This document shows, piece by piece, positions 55,377 to 63,928 of a stretch of DNA of 64,000 bases. The stretch is from an uncultured bacterium (GTDB taxonomy: Bacteria > Cyanobacteriota > Vampirovibrionia > Gastranaerophilales > Gastranaerophilaceae): assembly GCA_905215335.1 (NCBI GenBank), contig CAJMPQ010000001.1, positions 263,194 to 327,193 of the forward strand, read 5' to 3'. A model generated the notes under the pieces. The model did no database searches. It was not told the origin of the DNA and saw nothing but the letters and a program-made list of their open reading frames with translations. The translations under genes were made by a program, and so were the position numbers. The number at the start of each line of letters is the position of its first letter. The first letter of the stretch is position 1.

Positions 55377-56597
55377 TTAATTTCCATTCATTATTTCTTC
55401 CAATTTATCAACAATTCTTTCAGCAGCATGTCCATCATCCATGCAACCTTTACTGTCTAAAAAGGCTTGACATTTATCTTCAAAACCTTCTGTTTCAAAG
55501 TTTAAAATATTATGAATCAATTGTTCATTATTTTCTGCAATAGGATAAGGTAGAGTATTTAATGGATAATAAAAACCTCTTTCAGTATTATAATCACCAA
55601 TATCTGTAGCAAAAATAAATCCTGGTTTTTTAGTCAATAAATAATCACATATCCAACTTGAATAATCTGTAATTCCAACATCAGCAATTAACATAATATC
55701 TTGAATATCATTGTAATTAGAACAATTTATTACAAAATCTGGGAAACTTTTTTCTAATTCATTAGATAATTTTTTTAATCTACTATGTAATCTTGTTAAA
55801 ATAACCCATTCGCCACCAAATTTTTCAGATAAAACCTTACGAAGATTTAAATAATCTATATCGTAATGAGATAATTCCTTATCATCTCTAAATGTTGGAG
55901 CATACAATGCAATTTTTGTTCCTTTGGAAATGTTAAATAATGAATATAACTTCTCTTTAATTTCAACAATTTTTGGATCGTTAGGATCTTTTAAAAGAAT
56001 ATCATTACGAGCATGACCATATTTCAAAATTTCAGAATTTGCCCAAAAAGTATCTTTGAATAAGTTATCTTCAAATTCACTATTTGAAAGACAATAATTT
56101 GTAATTTTAGCATCTTTTCTTGCTAGTTTACACCATTTTTTATTACTTTTTACATCAAATCGTTTTAAACCTATAGAACCATGCCAAGTTTGAAAAAAGA
56201 CTTGTGAAGCTTTTTTAAATGCTTTATAAAATGTTAATGATACTGAATTAGAAACCCAAACTTTGGATGAAGCTACTTCTGTAAAATATTCAGAAGTATA
56301 TGGTAAAACACACTTTATAGATTCCGGAACGTTCTCCATTTGAGATTGTCTTTTTACAAGCCACACAATTTCCCATGGCAAATTTCTGCGAAGTATTTCT
56401 TCTGTAATTGCTTTAGGGTTACATGTATACTCCCCATTAAATGTTGAAAAGAATATTTTATTATTATCAACTTTACAATTTTGCATATAAATTGTTCTTA
56501 CAATTTTGGATAATATCTCATCTGCAATTTTAAATGGGTTCTTAAATAATTTTTGAAATAAATTTCCGGCTAAAACTTTTTCTAAAACTCTATTCAT
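55377..56597 (-). CDS. CDP-glycerol glycerophosphotransferase-like protein (TagF/TarL type)
   Basis: A 406-residue protein of the CDP-glycerol:poly(glycerophosphate) transferase family, which adds alditol-phosphates from CDP-alditols to teichoic acids in Gram-positives. Visible motifs are FFQTWHGSIGLKRFD (about 120-135), PTFRDDKEL, the ITRLHSRLK-like VILTRLHSRLKKL, and DVGITDYSSWICDYLLTKKP (about 300-320) with the signature DYSS. It has no TagF-style second catalytic repeat, so it is a short, TarB/TarL-like form. It overlaps the dehydrogenase gene by eight bases. The polymerised alditol is not identified. Confidence 0.87.
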   Translation of the reverse strand: MNRVLEKVLAGNLFQKLFKNPFKIADEILSKIVRTIYMQNCKVDNNKIFFSTFNGEYTCNPKAITEEILRRNLPWEIVWLVKRQSQMENVPESIKCVLPYTSEYFTEVASSKVWVSNSVSLTFYKAFKKASQVFFQTWHGSIGLKRFDVKSNKKWCKLARKDAKITNYCLSNSEFEDNLFKDTFWANSEILKYGHARNDILLKDPNDPKIVEIKEKLYSLFNISKGTKIALYAPTFRDDKELSHYDIDYLNLRKVLSEKFGGEWVILTRLHSRLKKLSNELEKSFPDFVINCSNYNDIQDIMLIADVGITDYSSWICDYLLTKKPGFIFATDIGDYNTERGFYYPLNTLPYPIAENNEQLIHNILNFETEGFEDKCQAFLDSKGCMDDGHAAERIVDKLEEIMNGN

Positions 56598-57657
56598 TTA
56601 CACTTCCTTTATTTATTGTTATTAAAACTCTTCCCTTAATTTGACTGCGATTTTCTTTAAAAAGATTAAATGCAAGTGGCGCATCGTCCATATCAAAAAT
56701 CTTATAAAACATTTCCTTATCATATTTTAATTTTCCATTAGAAAAATATTCATCTGTCATCACCCATTCTTTGCCTGGGAATGGTGCTGAATATGACATC
56801 CAAGAACCGGTTAAATAAAATTCTTTTCTATTTATTTGTTCCCATTCTTTTACGCTAAAAGTAATGTCTTTTGTTGGAGTTCCAACAAGACACACTCTAG
56901 ATTTTTTACCTGCAAGAGTAAAAGCATATTTTATAGTTACACCAGAACCGGCGGTTTCAAATACATAATTAAAACCTTCATTTTCTATTGCCTCTTGAGC
57001 CTTTTCCATAAAATCAGAATCTAAAGTAGAAATTACTTCATCAGCACCAAGTTTTTTAGCTAGCTCTAAATGTTTTTTATCTCGGCCAAAAACTATAACT
57101 TTTTTAGCACCAAGAATTTTAACCCATTGCATAACAAACAAACCAATAGTTCCACCACCAATAACTGCGACATTACCACCAGCCTTATAATTATTTTGAA
57201 ATAATGCATGCAAACCGACTGTAGCTGGTTCAAATAATGCTCCTTGTTCAAAAGATACAGATTTGGATATTTTTATAACATTTTCTTTTGGAACAACTAT
57301 AAATTCTGCCATTCCACCCTGTTGTCTGGATCCGATAAAACTATATTTTGAACATAAAGAATAATTACCATTCTTACAATCCTCACATTGCATACAAGGA
57401 ATCAAAGGCGCAACGGTAACCTTATCTCCAATTTCAAACCCTGAAACATCTTGAGCAATTTCTTCAATAATACCACTGAATTCATGCCCTAAAATTATCG
57501 GATATTTATGAGCTTTATTTTCTATTGCTCGAGGAATATCACTTCCACAAATTCCACAAGCACACACTCTTATTTTTATATGATTTGGTTTTAATTGAGG
57601 AGTATCTACATCTTCTACTTTTACTACATTATTCCCATAACAAACAATTGCTTTCAT
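56590..57657 (-). CDS. Zinc-dependent sugar/polyol dehydrogenase (GatD/TarJ-like)
   Basis: A 355-residue medium-chain dehydrogenase. The catalytic zinc ligands are Cys37 (GICGSD) and His58-Glu59 (GHEF); the structural zinc is held by Cys88, 91, 94 and 102. The Rossmann loop is VIGGGTIGLF. Overall it resembles galactitol-1-phosphate dehydrogenase (GatD) and also TarJ, which reduces ribulose-5-phosphate to ribitol-5-phosphate. Flanked by a GatZ-type gene and a cytidylyltransferase on one side and a TagF-like gene on the other, it probably reduces a ketose phosphate to an alditol phosphate. The true sugar is unknown. Confidence 0.88.
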   Translation of the reverse strand: MKAIVCYGNNVVKVEDVDTPQLKPNHIKIRVCACGICGSDIPRAIENKAHKYPIILGHEFSGIIEEIAQDVSGFEIGDKVTVAPLIPCMQCEDCKNGNYSLCSKYSFIGSRQQGGMAEFIVVPKENVIKISKSVSFEQGALFEPATVGLHALFQNNYKAGGNVAVIGGGTIGLFVMQWVKILGAKKVIVFGRDKKHLELAKKLGADEVISTLDSDFMEKAQEAIENEGFNYVFETAGSGVTIKYAFTLAGKKSRVCLVGTPTKDITFSVKEWEQINRKEFYLTGSWMSYSAPFPGKEWVMTDEYFSNGKLKYDKEMFYKIFDMDDAPLAFNLFKENRSQIKGRVLITINKGSVNE

Positions 57658-58983
57658 CTACAAAACTCCATTTATTATATATTTATACTTAACAGCATAG
57701 TTATAATCATCGATTACTGAAATTACCGCATCTTTAACTAATTCTTTTCCTTGCGGTTTTAATATTCCATCTCGAACTTTGTTATACTGTAAAGGCATAT
57801 ATTGATGTAATAAACCCATTGGAATCTTAACGCTATCAATATTTTTAAATAACGTTTGAATTGCTTTCTCAACTTTTTGATTTATGAAATAATATCTACA
57901 TCTGTCAGAAAAACTAAACTTTCTTGCTAACATTACATCATTTGGATTTCCATGATAATATTTTTTCCAATTCTTATCATTTTTAACCATTTCTTCTTCT
58001 AGAACTTCCATAAAATGAGACTGCAACTCTTCATCAGTAATCAAATATTTTTCAATATGAGCAAGTGCAAATAATCCCTCTCTAAGAGCAAATGATAAAG
58101 CTGGACCAACTTTTATTATTGCAATTCCATCTTTTACCATTTCTTTTAATTTTGAAGGTGGTTGATAATCAGTTGAATGACCTTCAAAAACAATATCAGG
58201 ATATTGTTTTAAAATATTACACAAATGTTGTGCTTTCACTCTATCATACAAGTGAATATCATCAACTCCAAATTCAACTCCAGGTTGAACAACTATTGCA
58301 ATAACATCTTGCCAAGATTTATCCAATCCATATTCTTTAAATTTTTTCTTATAGGCAATAATTGTATTCTCAAAATCTTCAACATCAGTAATACTTAAAC
58401 CTTCATCTTTAGCGCCAACACCACCAGGAATTGGAACCTCACTACCTATAACAAAAACCGGTTTTATTTCATCTGGATTAATTTTAAGCATCTCTTTGTA
58501 TGCTTTTTCGCATTCTTTAAATAGAATAACTCCACGCTCAGCAATGACATCATAAGATAATTTTTCATTCTCATCATCATCACCTAATCTCATACTTGTA
58601 TCAAGATGGATTTTTTTATATCCGGCAAATACACATAATTTAACCAGTTTTTTTGCATTTTCCATAGCTTCTTTAGCTGGTAAATCTGCCCAAGGCAATG
58701 GCCCCATATGGTCTCCGCCTAATATAATTTTCTTTTTATCAAAACCTATTTTATCAGCAATTTGATATGTATAATTTTTAAAATCCATTGGTGTCATGCC
58801 TGTATAACCACCATTTTGATTTACCTGATTTGATGTTGCTTCAATCAAAACTAAATCATCAAATCTTCTTGATTGCTCTAAAATTGCTTCAATAACAATT
58901 TTATTTGAACAACAAAATGAAGGAATCCCTGAGTGTATTCCTAATCTTCTTTTTTCGATAATATTAAAAAGTACATTTTTCAA
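57658..58983 (-). CDS. Tagatose-bisphosphate aldolase non-catalytic subunit (GatZ/KbaZ)-like protein
   Basis: A 441-residue protein of the GatZ/KbaZ family, which stabilises and activates the class II aldolase GatY/KbaY. Characteristic blocks are RLGIHSGIPSFCCSNK, LGGDHMGPLPWADLPAKEAM, HLDTSMRLGDDDE and VIGSEVPIPGGVGAKDE, with a late VFEGHSTDYQP. No GatY-type catalytic partner is encoded in the operon, so it may act alone as an aldolase or epimerase, or with a distant partner. It sits directly between the dehydrogenase and cytidylyltransferase genes, so it likely supplies the carbon skeleton of the alditol. Confidence 0.88.
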   Translation of the reverse strand: MKNVLFNIIEKRRLGIHSGIPSFCCSNKIVIEAILEQSRRFDDLVLIEATSNQVNQNGGYTGMTPMDFKNYTYQIADKIGFDKKKIILGGDHMGPLPWADLPAKEAMENAKKLVKLCVFAGYKKIHLDTSMRLGDDDENEKLSYDVIAERGVILFKECEKAYKEMLKINPDEIKPVFVIGSEVPIPGGVGAKDEGLSITDVEDFENTIIAYKKKFKEYGLDKSWQDVIAIVVQPGVEFGVDDIHLYDRVKAQHLCNILKQYPDIVFEGHSTDYQPPSKLKEMVKDGIAIIKVGPALSFALREGLFALAHIEKYLITDEELQSHFMEVLEEEMVKNDKNWKKYYHGNPNDVMLARKFSFSDRCRYYFINQKVEKAIQTLFKNIDSVKIPMGLLHQYMPLQYNKVRDGILKPQGKELVKDAVISVIDDYNYAVKYKYIINGVL

Positions 58984-58985
58984 AA

Positions 58986-59696
58986 TTATTTATCCCCTTC
59001 AAAATTGTAATCTATTAAATATTCCAAAATTTCCAAATCATTTGGGTATGTTATTTTTAAGTTCAAAGTATTTAATGTACAAATTTTCATTTTTACATTA
59101 TGCGCAAGTGCAATAGCACCGGCAGAAGTCATTCGATCAAGTTCTTCTTTTGAAGAATTTTTGTAAATATCATAAATTGTTTTAAATAAAAATCCCTCTG
59201 GAGAAGCGCCTGAAACAATCTCTTGACGTGGAATTACTTCAACCAACATGTCATTTTCATCTATACGGTAACAAGTATCATATTGTCTTTGTCCTAATGT
59301 AGCTCCGCCATATTCTTTTACAGCTTCAATAAGTTCTGATATACCTTGCTTATCAACATATGGATGCGTTGTATCAATCATCATTACAATATCATCATCT
59401 GCAGCAATTTCTTTTGCCTTCTCCAGACCATTTAATACAGATTCCGAACGAGTACTTCCACCGCCAACAATACCATAGACTTTTTTTACACCCAATTCAA
59501 CACAACTTTTTTGTGTATAATCAATCCAATCTTTATGCACAACAATAATAATATGATCTATACTTGTTAAATCGTCCAAACCCTTTAAAATATATGAAAA
59601 AATTGGTTTATCTTTAATTTTAACAAACTGTTTAGGTATAGGAGCTCCACACCTAATTCCACTTCCACCCATCATTAATAATGCAATATTAGCCAT
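58986..59696 (-). CDS. IspD/TarI-family cytidylyltransferase
   Basis: A 236-residue nucleotidyltransferase that activates a phosphorylated alditol or methylerythritol with CTP. The nucleotide loop ALLMMGGSGIRCGAPIPKQ is intact, as are the HPYVD and the DTTHPYVDK and GASPEGF blocks. IspD makes CDP-methylerythritol and TarI makes CDP-ribitol; the two are similar. The neighbours (dehydrogenase, GatZ, TagF-like, LicD) favour a CDP-alditol role over isoprenoid synthesis. It overlaps none of its neighbours but lies within two bases of each, so all are co-transcribed. Confidence 0.87.
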   Translation of the reverse strand: MANIALLMMGGSGIRCGAPIPKQFVKIKDKPIFSYILKGLDDLTSIDHIIIVVHKDWIDYTQKSCVELGVKKVYGIVGGGSTRSESVLNGLEKAKEIAADDDIVMMIDTTHPYVDKQGISELIEAVKEYGGATLGQRQYDTCYRIDENDMLVEVIPRQEIVSGASPEGFLFKTIYDIYKNSSKEELDRMTSAGAIALAHNVKMKICTLNTLNLKITYPNDLEILEYLIDYNFEGDK

Positions 59697-59698
59697 AG

Positions 59699-61471
59699 TT
59701 ATTCTTCACTTTCTTTAATTTTATTTATTAGTACCAATTGCTCATCAGTTAAATCATCATAAGATTTATGTAAAAGCTTTATTTTTTTTGGATATGACAT
59801 ATAATTGCCATAAATATTTTCCAAAAATATTTTTGGATTATTAACTGTTAAAAATTTTGATCCCTCAAATTCTATTTCCTGTAAAGGTAAAACTATTTCT
59901 TTATCTAAAAACCAATTTTTTATTCTGTGGAAAAATTCTATTCCATATACAAAACAACTTTCATTTAAAGCTTGATTTGAATTTTTTGACAGAATTTGTT
60001 CTTGCATTATATCTTTTAGTAATGAATTTAAATCTTCATCCGACATATCATTACTAATTTTTGATTTCAAATTACTTATTATTTTATAAATCTCTTTTGT
60101 TTTTCGTTTTTGTGAATTTTTATCTAAATTTTCACCATAAATATCCAAAGGGAAAATATCAACAAATAAATAAGGACACTTTTTATGTTGAACTTTTATA
60201 TAATATTGACCATTTGTAAGTCTATCTCTTACTAAACCTGCATAAATATCAGGATTTCTCGAAGTTGACTTGAAAGCATCGATAATTTTATTGTAATCAT
60301 CGCGAAACATAAGAATATCAATATCATCATCCCATGGTATAAAACCTTTATGACGTACTGCACCAAGCAATGTTCCACCATCTAACATGTATTTTAAATT
60401 ATTATTTTTACATACATAATCAAGTTCTTTTAATAAAGCTAAATTTGCCAATTGAATATCTCTAAGCAAACCTGTAGCTTTAGGAATTTGAGTAATATCA
60501 ATATTATTCTTTTTATACTGATAAAATACATTATCTTTTCGTAGTTGAGCAGCCTCTTTTTTAGGTATTTTTATTTTTATCCCTAAAACATTGATTAAAT
60601 TTCTAGTTTCCGAATAATCTATAAATTTTACTAGTGTAATAAAGTTAAATAATTGAAATTTATTTTGATATTTACCGATATATTTAGTTAGGATAAACCC
60701 AATATTTTTCTTTGTATGATAATTTAATCTTTCTGGTAAAATTATATTTTTCTCTTTACAAAAAGTTTGTAAATCTGAATATGCAGTTGTTAAATCTTTT
60801 TTCTTTTTCCCAGTTGGATCTTTATATTTCATAAGAGAATTCTTATGTTCCACATAATGATATTCAGTGCTTGGAGTAGAAACAACTTTATTAGAATAAT
60901 AAAGAGCTTTTATAGCAAACATTACATCTTCATAAATTTGCCCTTCATTAAATCTTATATCATTATTTTTAATTAAATCTGCTTTATAAATTTTATTCCA
61001 AGCATAGAAAAAGAATTTTTTATTATCACCACAAAGTTTAATTTTATCTTGAATGGTGTCAACTAATTGTTCATTTAAATATCTAACATTATATCTATTA
61101 TAATTTTTTTTATGCTTTAAAATACTTGCTACTGCAATATCAGCATTATTCTTTATTGCAGTATCATAAAGAGTTTCAAAATAATTTAAATCAACATAAT
61201 CATCACTATCTACAAAACCAATATAATCACCTGTTGCTTTTTGAATACCAACATTTCTTGCAACAGCGACTCCTTCATTAGGTTTATCAATAATTTTGAC
61301 TCTTGCATCTTTTTCAAAATTTCTAAGAACATTTAAAGAATTATCAGTAGAACCATCATTCACACAGATAATTTCAAGATCCTTTAAAGTTTGATTAACC
61401 AAACTTTCCAAACATCTTGAAAGATAATTCTCTCCATTATAAACAGGAACAATTACTGATATTCTTACCAA
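59699..61471 (-). CDS. GT2 glycosyltransferase-LicD phosphotransferase fusion
   Basis: A 590-residue two-domain protein. Residues about 1-220 form a family-2 glycosyltransferase (ISVIVPVYNGENYLSRCLESL, VNDGSTDNS, DSDD at 88-91). From about 330 a LicD domain begins, with GGTLLGAVRHKG (about 365-376) and PWDDDIDIL (379-387), the acidic motif of LicD and of fukutin-related proteins, which transfer phosphocholine or ribitol-phosphate. So it may add a sugar and then a phosphodiester group. The start is TTG at 61471, eight bases after AAGGAG. It is first in the operon. The fusion is unusual to me. Confidence 0.88.
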   Translation of the reverse strand: MVRISVIVPVYNGENYLSRCLESLVNQTLKDLEIICVNDGSTDNSLNVLRNFEKDARVKIIDKPNEGVAVARNVGIQKATGDYIGFVDSDDYVDLNYFETLYDTAIKNNADIAVASILKHKKNYNRYNVRYLNEQLVDTIQDKIKLCGDNKKFFFYAWNKIYKADLIKNNDIRFNEGQIYEDVMFAIKALYYSNKVVSTPSTEYHYVEHKNSLMKYKDPTGKKKKDLTTAYSDLQTFCKEKNIILPERLNYHTKKNIGFILTKYIGKYQNKFQLFNFITLVKFIDYSETRNLINVLGIKIKIPKKEAAQLRKDNVFYQYKKNNIDITQIPKATGLLRDIQLANLALLKELDYVCKNNNLKYMLDGGTLLGAVRHKGFIPWDDDIDILMFRDDYNKIIDAFKSTSRNPDIYAGLVRDRLTNGQYYIKVQHKKCPYLFVDIFPLDIYGENLDKNSQKRKTKEIYKIISNLKSKISNDMSDEDLNSLLKDIMQEQILSKNSNQALNESCFVYGIEFFHRIKNWFLDKEIVLPLQEIEFEGSKFLTVNNPKIFLENIYGNYMSYPKKIKLLHKSYDDLTDEQLVLINKIKESEE

Positions 61472-61760
61472 CTAAAACTCTCCTTTTAGTTCTTAATTCC
61501 ATTAAATATTGAACCTAAGACTTGAAGACACTAGATTATCTGTTATATTATCTATTTATTAAATGTCCACAGTTTAAAACATAGTTAAAATTCTTAATTC
61601 ACAATTAAAGGATATCATTAAAACAAATAAAAACAAATTATATGTATATAAATCATTAATATTTATTTATAATTCAATATACAGCTATTTTTACATTTGA
61701 CTCAAATTACAATCTGAATTTCCAAAAGAAAACTAACACAAAAAGCAAAAAAAAATAAAA

Positions 61761-62048
61761 TTATTTATTTTTTTTATAGAAATAATACAACAATAATATT
61801 TGTATAATGATAAGTGTTACCCAATCACTAAAATGAAGACAACATCGTATAAATTTTGTTATAGAATTATACCCTATGTGATCGGTTAAAGTACAATACG
61901 CATTAAATACAACATTATACAATATTATAATAAAAACTGTAAGAAAAATTCCAAAAATAATACTAAGTATTATTCTATAAAACATTTTTAGATTTAAAAT
62001 TTTGTAGAATGTAAATGCTGTGATAAATATTGCGCAATAATAAAACAT
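61761..62048 (-). CDS. Small membrane hypothetical protein
   Basis: A 95-residue ORF with about three membrane segments (FYYCAIFITAFTFYKIL, RIILSIIFGIFLTVFIIILY, WVTLIIIQILLLYYFY) and a Lys-rich end. It has no recognised family. No Shine-Dalgarno is seen, but TATAAT ends six bases before the ATG. The region is AT-rich, so a chance hydrophobic ORF is possible; the length and segment pattern make it moderately likely to be real. Confidence 0.45.
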   Translation of the reverse strand: MFYYCAIFITAFTFYKILNLKMFYRIILSIIFGIFLTVFIIILYNVVFNAYCTLTDHIGYNSITKFIRCCLHFSDWVTLIIIQILLLYYFYKKNK

Positions 62049-62223
62049 ATTTTAATTATATATATAATTCACAATAACGCACCTCCATTGACATTTGATC
62101 GCTTTCTAATAAGGGCGCACAATAAAATGGGGTGTAGCGCTCAAGAAACAGGAAAATTAAATCCATACTTTACAATTGTAAAATGTAGATATAAACTGAA
62201 ATAAATTAGGAGAAATTGAATCT

Positions 62224-62673
62224 GTGAAGAAATTCGATTTTTATTTTTATCTAAATCTTTTCAATATTCTACTAGTTATATTTATGTTTGAAATGTTTCT
62301 AGTTTTTTTTATAACTTGTTGTATATCACAAAACTGGATACTTCCAATTTGCTTTATTTTACTATACTTACTCGTGAAAGTCTTTATTCTATACTTATTA
62401 TTTGTTACATTCGTAAAAGTTTTCCCTAATTCAGAATTGAATAGTGTGACAGGTGAATTAAAAACAAGCCCAATTCTTAGAAAAAATTCAATATTATTGG
62501 CGTTTGGTTATGATGCACTTATAATGTTATGTTTTGCATTGCATGATATTATAGAATATCGTTTTGAATGGGCATCTCTTCTTGCGTATGAAATAATAAC
62601 ATTAGGTGGGGTATGGATGTTTTACGTGGCATTATTTACTATCTGGAAATTTCAAGATAAATTAAAACCATAA
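62224..62673 (+). CDS. Membrane protein, tandem paralog 1
   Basis: A 149-residue protein with about four membrane segments and no signal peptide. The start is a GTG at 62224; GGAG lies eleven bases before it. The last part, EIITLGGVWMFYVALFTIWKF and the end QDKLKP, is almost identical to the neighbour at 62692, and the starts (MKKFDFYFYLNLFNI here) are also alike, so the two arose by duplication. Nothing in the sequence shows a function; the pair may be a small transporter or sensor complex. Confidence 0.65.
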   Translation: MKKFDFYFYLNLFNILLVIFMFEMFLVFFITCCISQNWILPICFILLYLLVKVFILYLLFVTFVKVFPNSELNSVTGELKTSPILRKNSILLAFGYDALIMLCFALHDIIEYRFEWASLLAYEIITLGGVWMFYVALFTIWKFQDKLKP

Positions 62674-62691
62674 GTATAAGGATTCATGTAT

Positions 62692-63147
62692 ATGAAAAAA
62701 ACAGATTTATATTTATATTTAAATATATTGAATATAGTTTTTGCATTCTATGTAGTAGCCATGGCGTTTATTTTGTTTATAACTCTTACTATGGCACCCA
62801 ATATGATTATACCAGTCTGTATATTTTTAATCTGCATAATTATAAAATTTTTGTTTTTACTCATACTATTTAGAATTTATGAAAAAATTTTTCCGCATTC
62901 AATATTGAATAAAGTACAAAAAAAATTAAAAACGAATAAAAATTTCAGAAAATCAGTAGTATTATTAGCTTTTTACTATGATGCAGTTATTATATTTTTC
63001 TTTTCTTTTCCGTTATTAAAAGAGGCACATTGGGGGAGTTTATTATTTTTTCCAATATTATGGGAGATAATAACATTTGGTGGTATATGTATGTTTTATA
63101 TAGCATTATTTACTATCTGGAAATTTCAAGACAAATTAAAACCATAA
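62692..63147 (+). CDS. Membrane protein, tandem paralog 2
   Basis: A 151-residue copy of the preceding gene, 18 bases downstream in the same orientation, with about four membrane segments. The ATG at 62692 is chosen because AAGGA lies nine bases upstream and because the resulting start, MKKTDLYLYLNILNI, aligns with paralog 1; the ORF can open two codons earlier. The middle parts differ while the C-terminal ITFGGICMFYIALFTIWKF and QDKLKP are conserved. The two likely share one transcript. Confidence 0.65.
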   Translation: MKKTDLYLYLNILNIVFAFYVVAMAFILFITLTMAPNMIIPVCIFLICIIIKFLFLLILFRIYEKIFPHSILNKVQKKLKTNKNFRKSVVLLAFYYDAVIIFFFSFPLLKEAHWGSLLFFPILWEIITFGGICMFYIALFTIWKFQDKLKP

Positions 63148-63410
63148 ACATAATAGGAAAAAAGTATTTAAGAATATATAAGTTCTTTATTAGTGTACAT
63201 TAGTTAGTAATATCCTTTTTCTCGGGAAAACGAAAGTCTAACAAATATCCAATTAGGCTAAAAAACATACACTACAAAAGCTTTTAGAAAAGGACTCTTT
63301 TTATTTACCAAAAGAGAATTTGAGCTTAAAAAAATGAAATTCTCTTAAAATCAAATACCGAAAATTCTCTAAAAACTCCTAAAGCCTGTACTGTGCGGGA
63401 ATTTTTGCAC
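63148..63410. other. Gene-free stretch between tandem paralogs and tmRNA
   Basis: I see no coding region, RNA gene or promoter I can support here. AAGAGAATTT (63312-63321) and AAATTCTCTT (63337-63346) could pair, but no clear T tract follows on either strand, so it is at most a weak terminator. Confidence 0.4.
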
Positions 63411-63438
63411 TAAAAAAGAGGCCTCTTATGCCTCCTAT
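63411..63438 (-). terminator. Terminator of ssrA
   Basis: On the minus strand AGGAGGC pairs with GCCTCTT (with a G-T pair) across about seven bases, followed by six T. Confidence 0.75.
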
Positions 63439-63448
63439 TTATAAATAC

Positions 63449-63854
63449 TGGAGACGGTGGGAGTCGAACCCACGTCCAAAATGGATCAAAATAAATATCT
63501 ACGTGTGTAGCCACTTATTCGCTCAACTGATCCCGGGAAGTAACTAAACCGTTAAATCAGTCCTAGGTTTTATTTAAAGGAAACTCTAAACCTTCGATAG
63601 TTGTCTTGATGTTGTTACTATCATTACAACACTGCGTCTTGCATAATTGACCTATAAATCCGGCAAGCTGGGACTTATAAGTAGCTATTCATCAAAGAAC
63701 TATGCAGCTAAAGCATAAGCAGCTCTAGAGAAGTCAGCTTTGATTACATTATTTTCTTTAGCATTTAATTTAATTTGCTCGTTGATTACCGAGAACAGCG
63801 CTCGGACACGCAACCTATTTTCACCAAACATCCTGTCAAATCCAAAACGTCCCC
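63449..63854 (-). ncRNA. ssrA: Transfer-messenger RNA (tmRNA)
   Basis: The 406-base tmRNA frees stalled ribosomes and tags the nascent peptide for proteolysis. The 5' end GGGGACG pairs with CGTCTCC at the 3' end as the acceptor stem; the T-arm GGGTTCGACTCCCACC is intact. The 3' CCA is not encoded (the discriminator A is followed by GTA). The tag ORF (63762 down to 63703, stop TAG 63702-63700) reads AKENNVIKADFSRAAYALAA from a GCT resume codon, and ends ALAA for ClpXP-type proteases. Four or so pseudoknots are expected but were not folded here. It is one-piece, not the permuted form of some cyanobacteria. Confidence 0.97.
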
Positions 63855-63899
63855 ATGAATGTTCTCTTTTGGTGTTGTGAATGTACTATTGTAATTCGT

Positions 63900-63928
63900 A
63901 TTATAAACTTATTGTTTTGAGATTTCAA
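63900..63928 (-). promoter_or_regulatory. Promoter of ssrA
   Basis: On the minus strand TTGAAA (63928-63923) and a perfect TATAAT (63905-63900) are exactly 17 bases apart. The start would be near 63893, leaving about 39 bases to be removed from the precursor 5' end, presumably by RNase P. Confidence 0.78.

Noticed and set aside
58986..59696. Plain isoprenoid IspD
   Set aside because: Possible by motif, but the whole neighbourhood is alditol and glycan synthesis, so TarI-like function is preferred; a genome-wide search for another ispD would settle it.
63312..63346. Terminator downstream of the tandem membrane proteins
   Set aside because: A ten-base stem is possible but the loop is about 15 bases and there is no T run on the plus strand.
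63449..63470. A stand-alone tRNA gene at the T-arm-like sequence
   Set aside because: The GGTTCGAATCC-like arm belongs to the tmRNA 3' end; the anticodon and D arms of a tRNA are absent.
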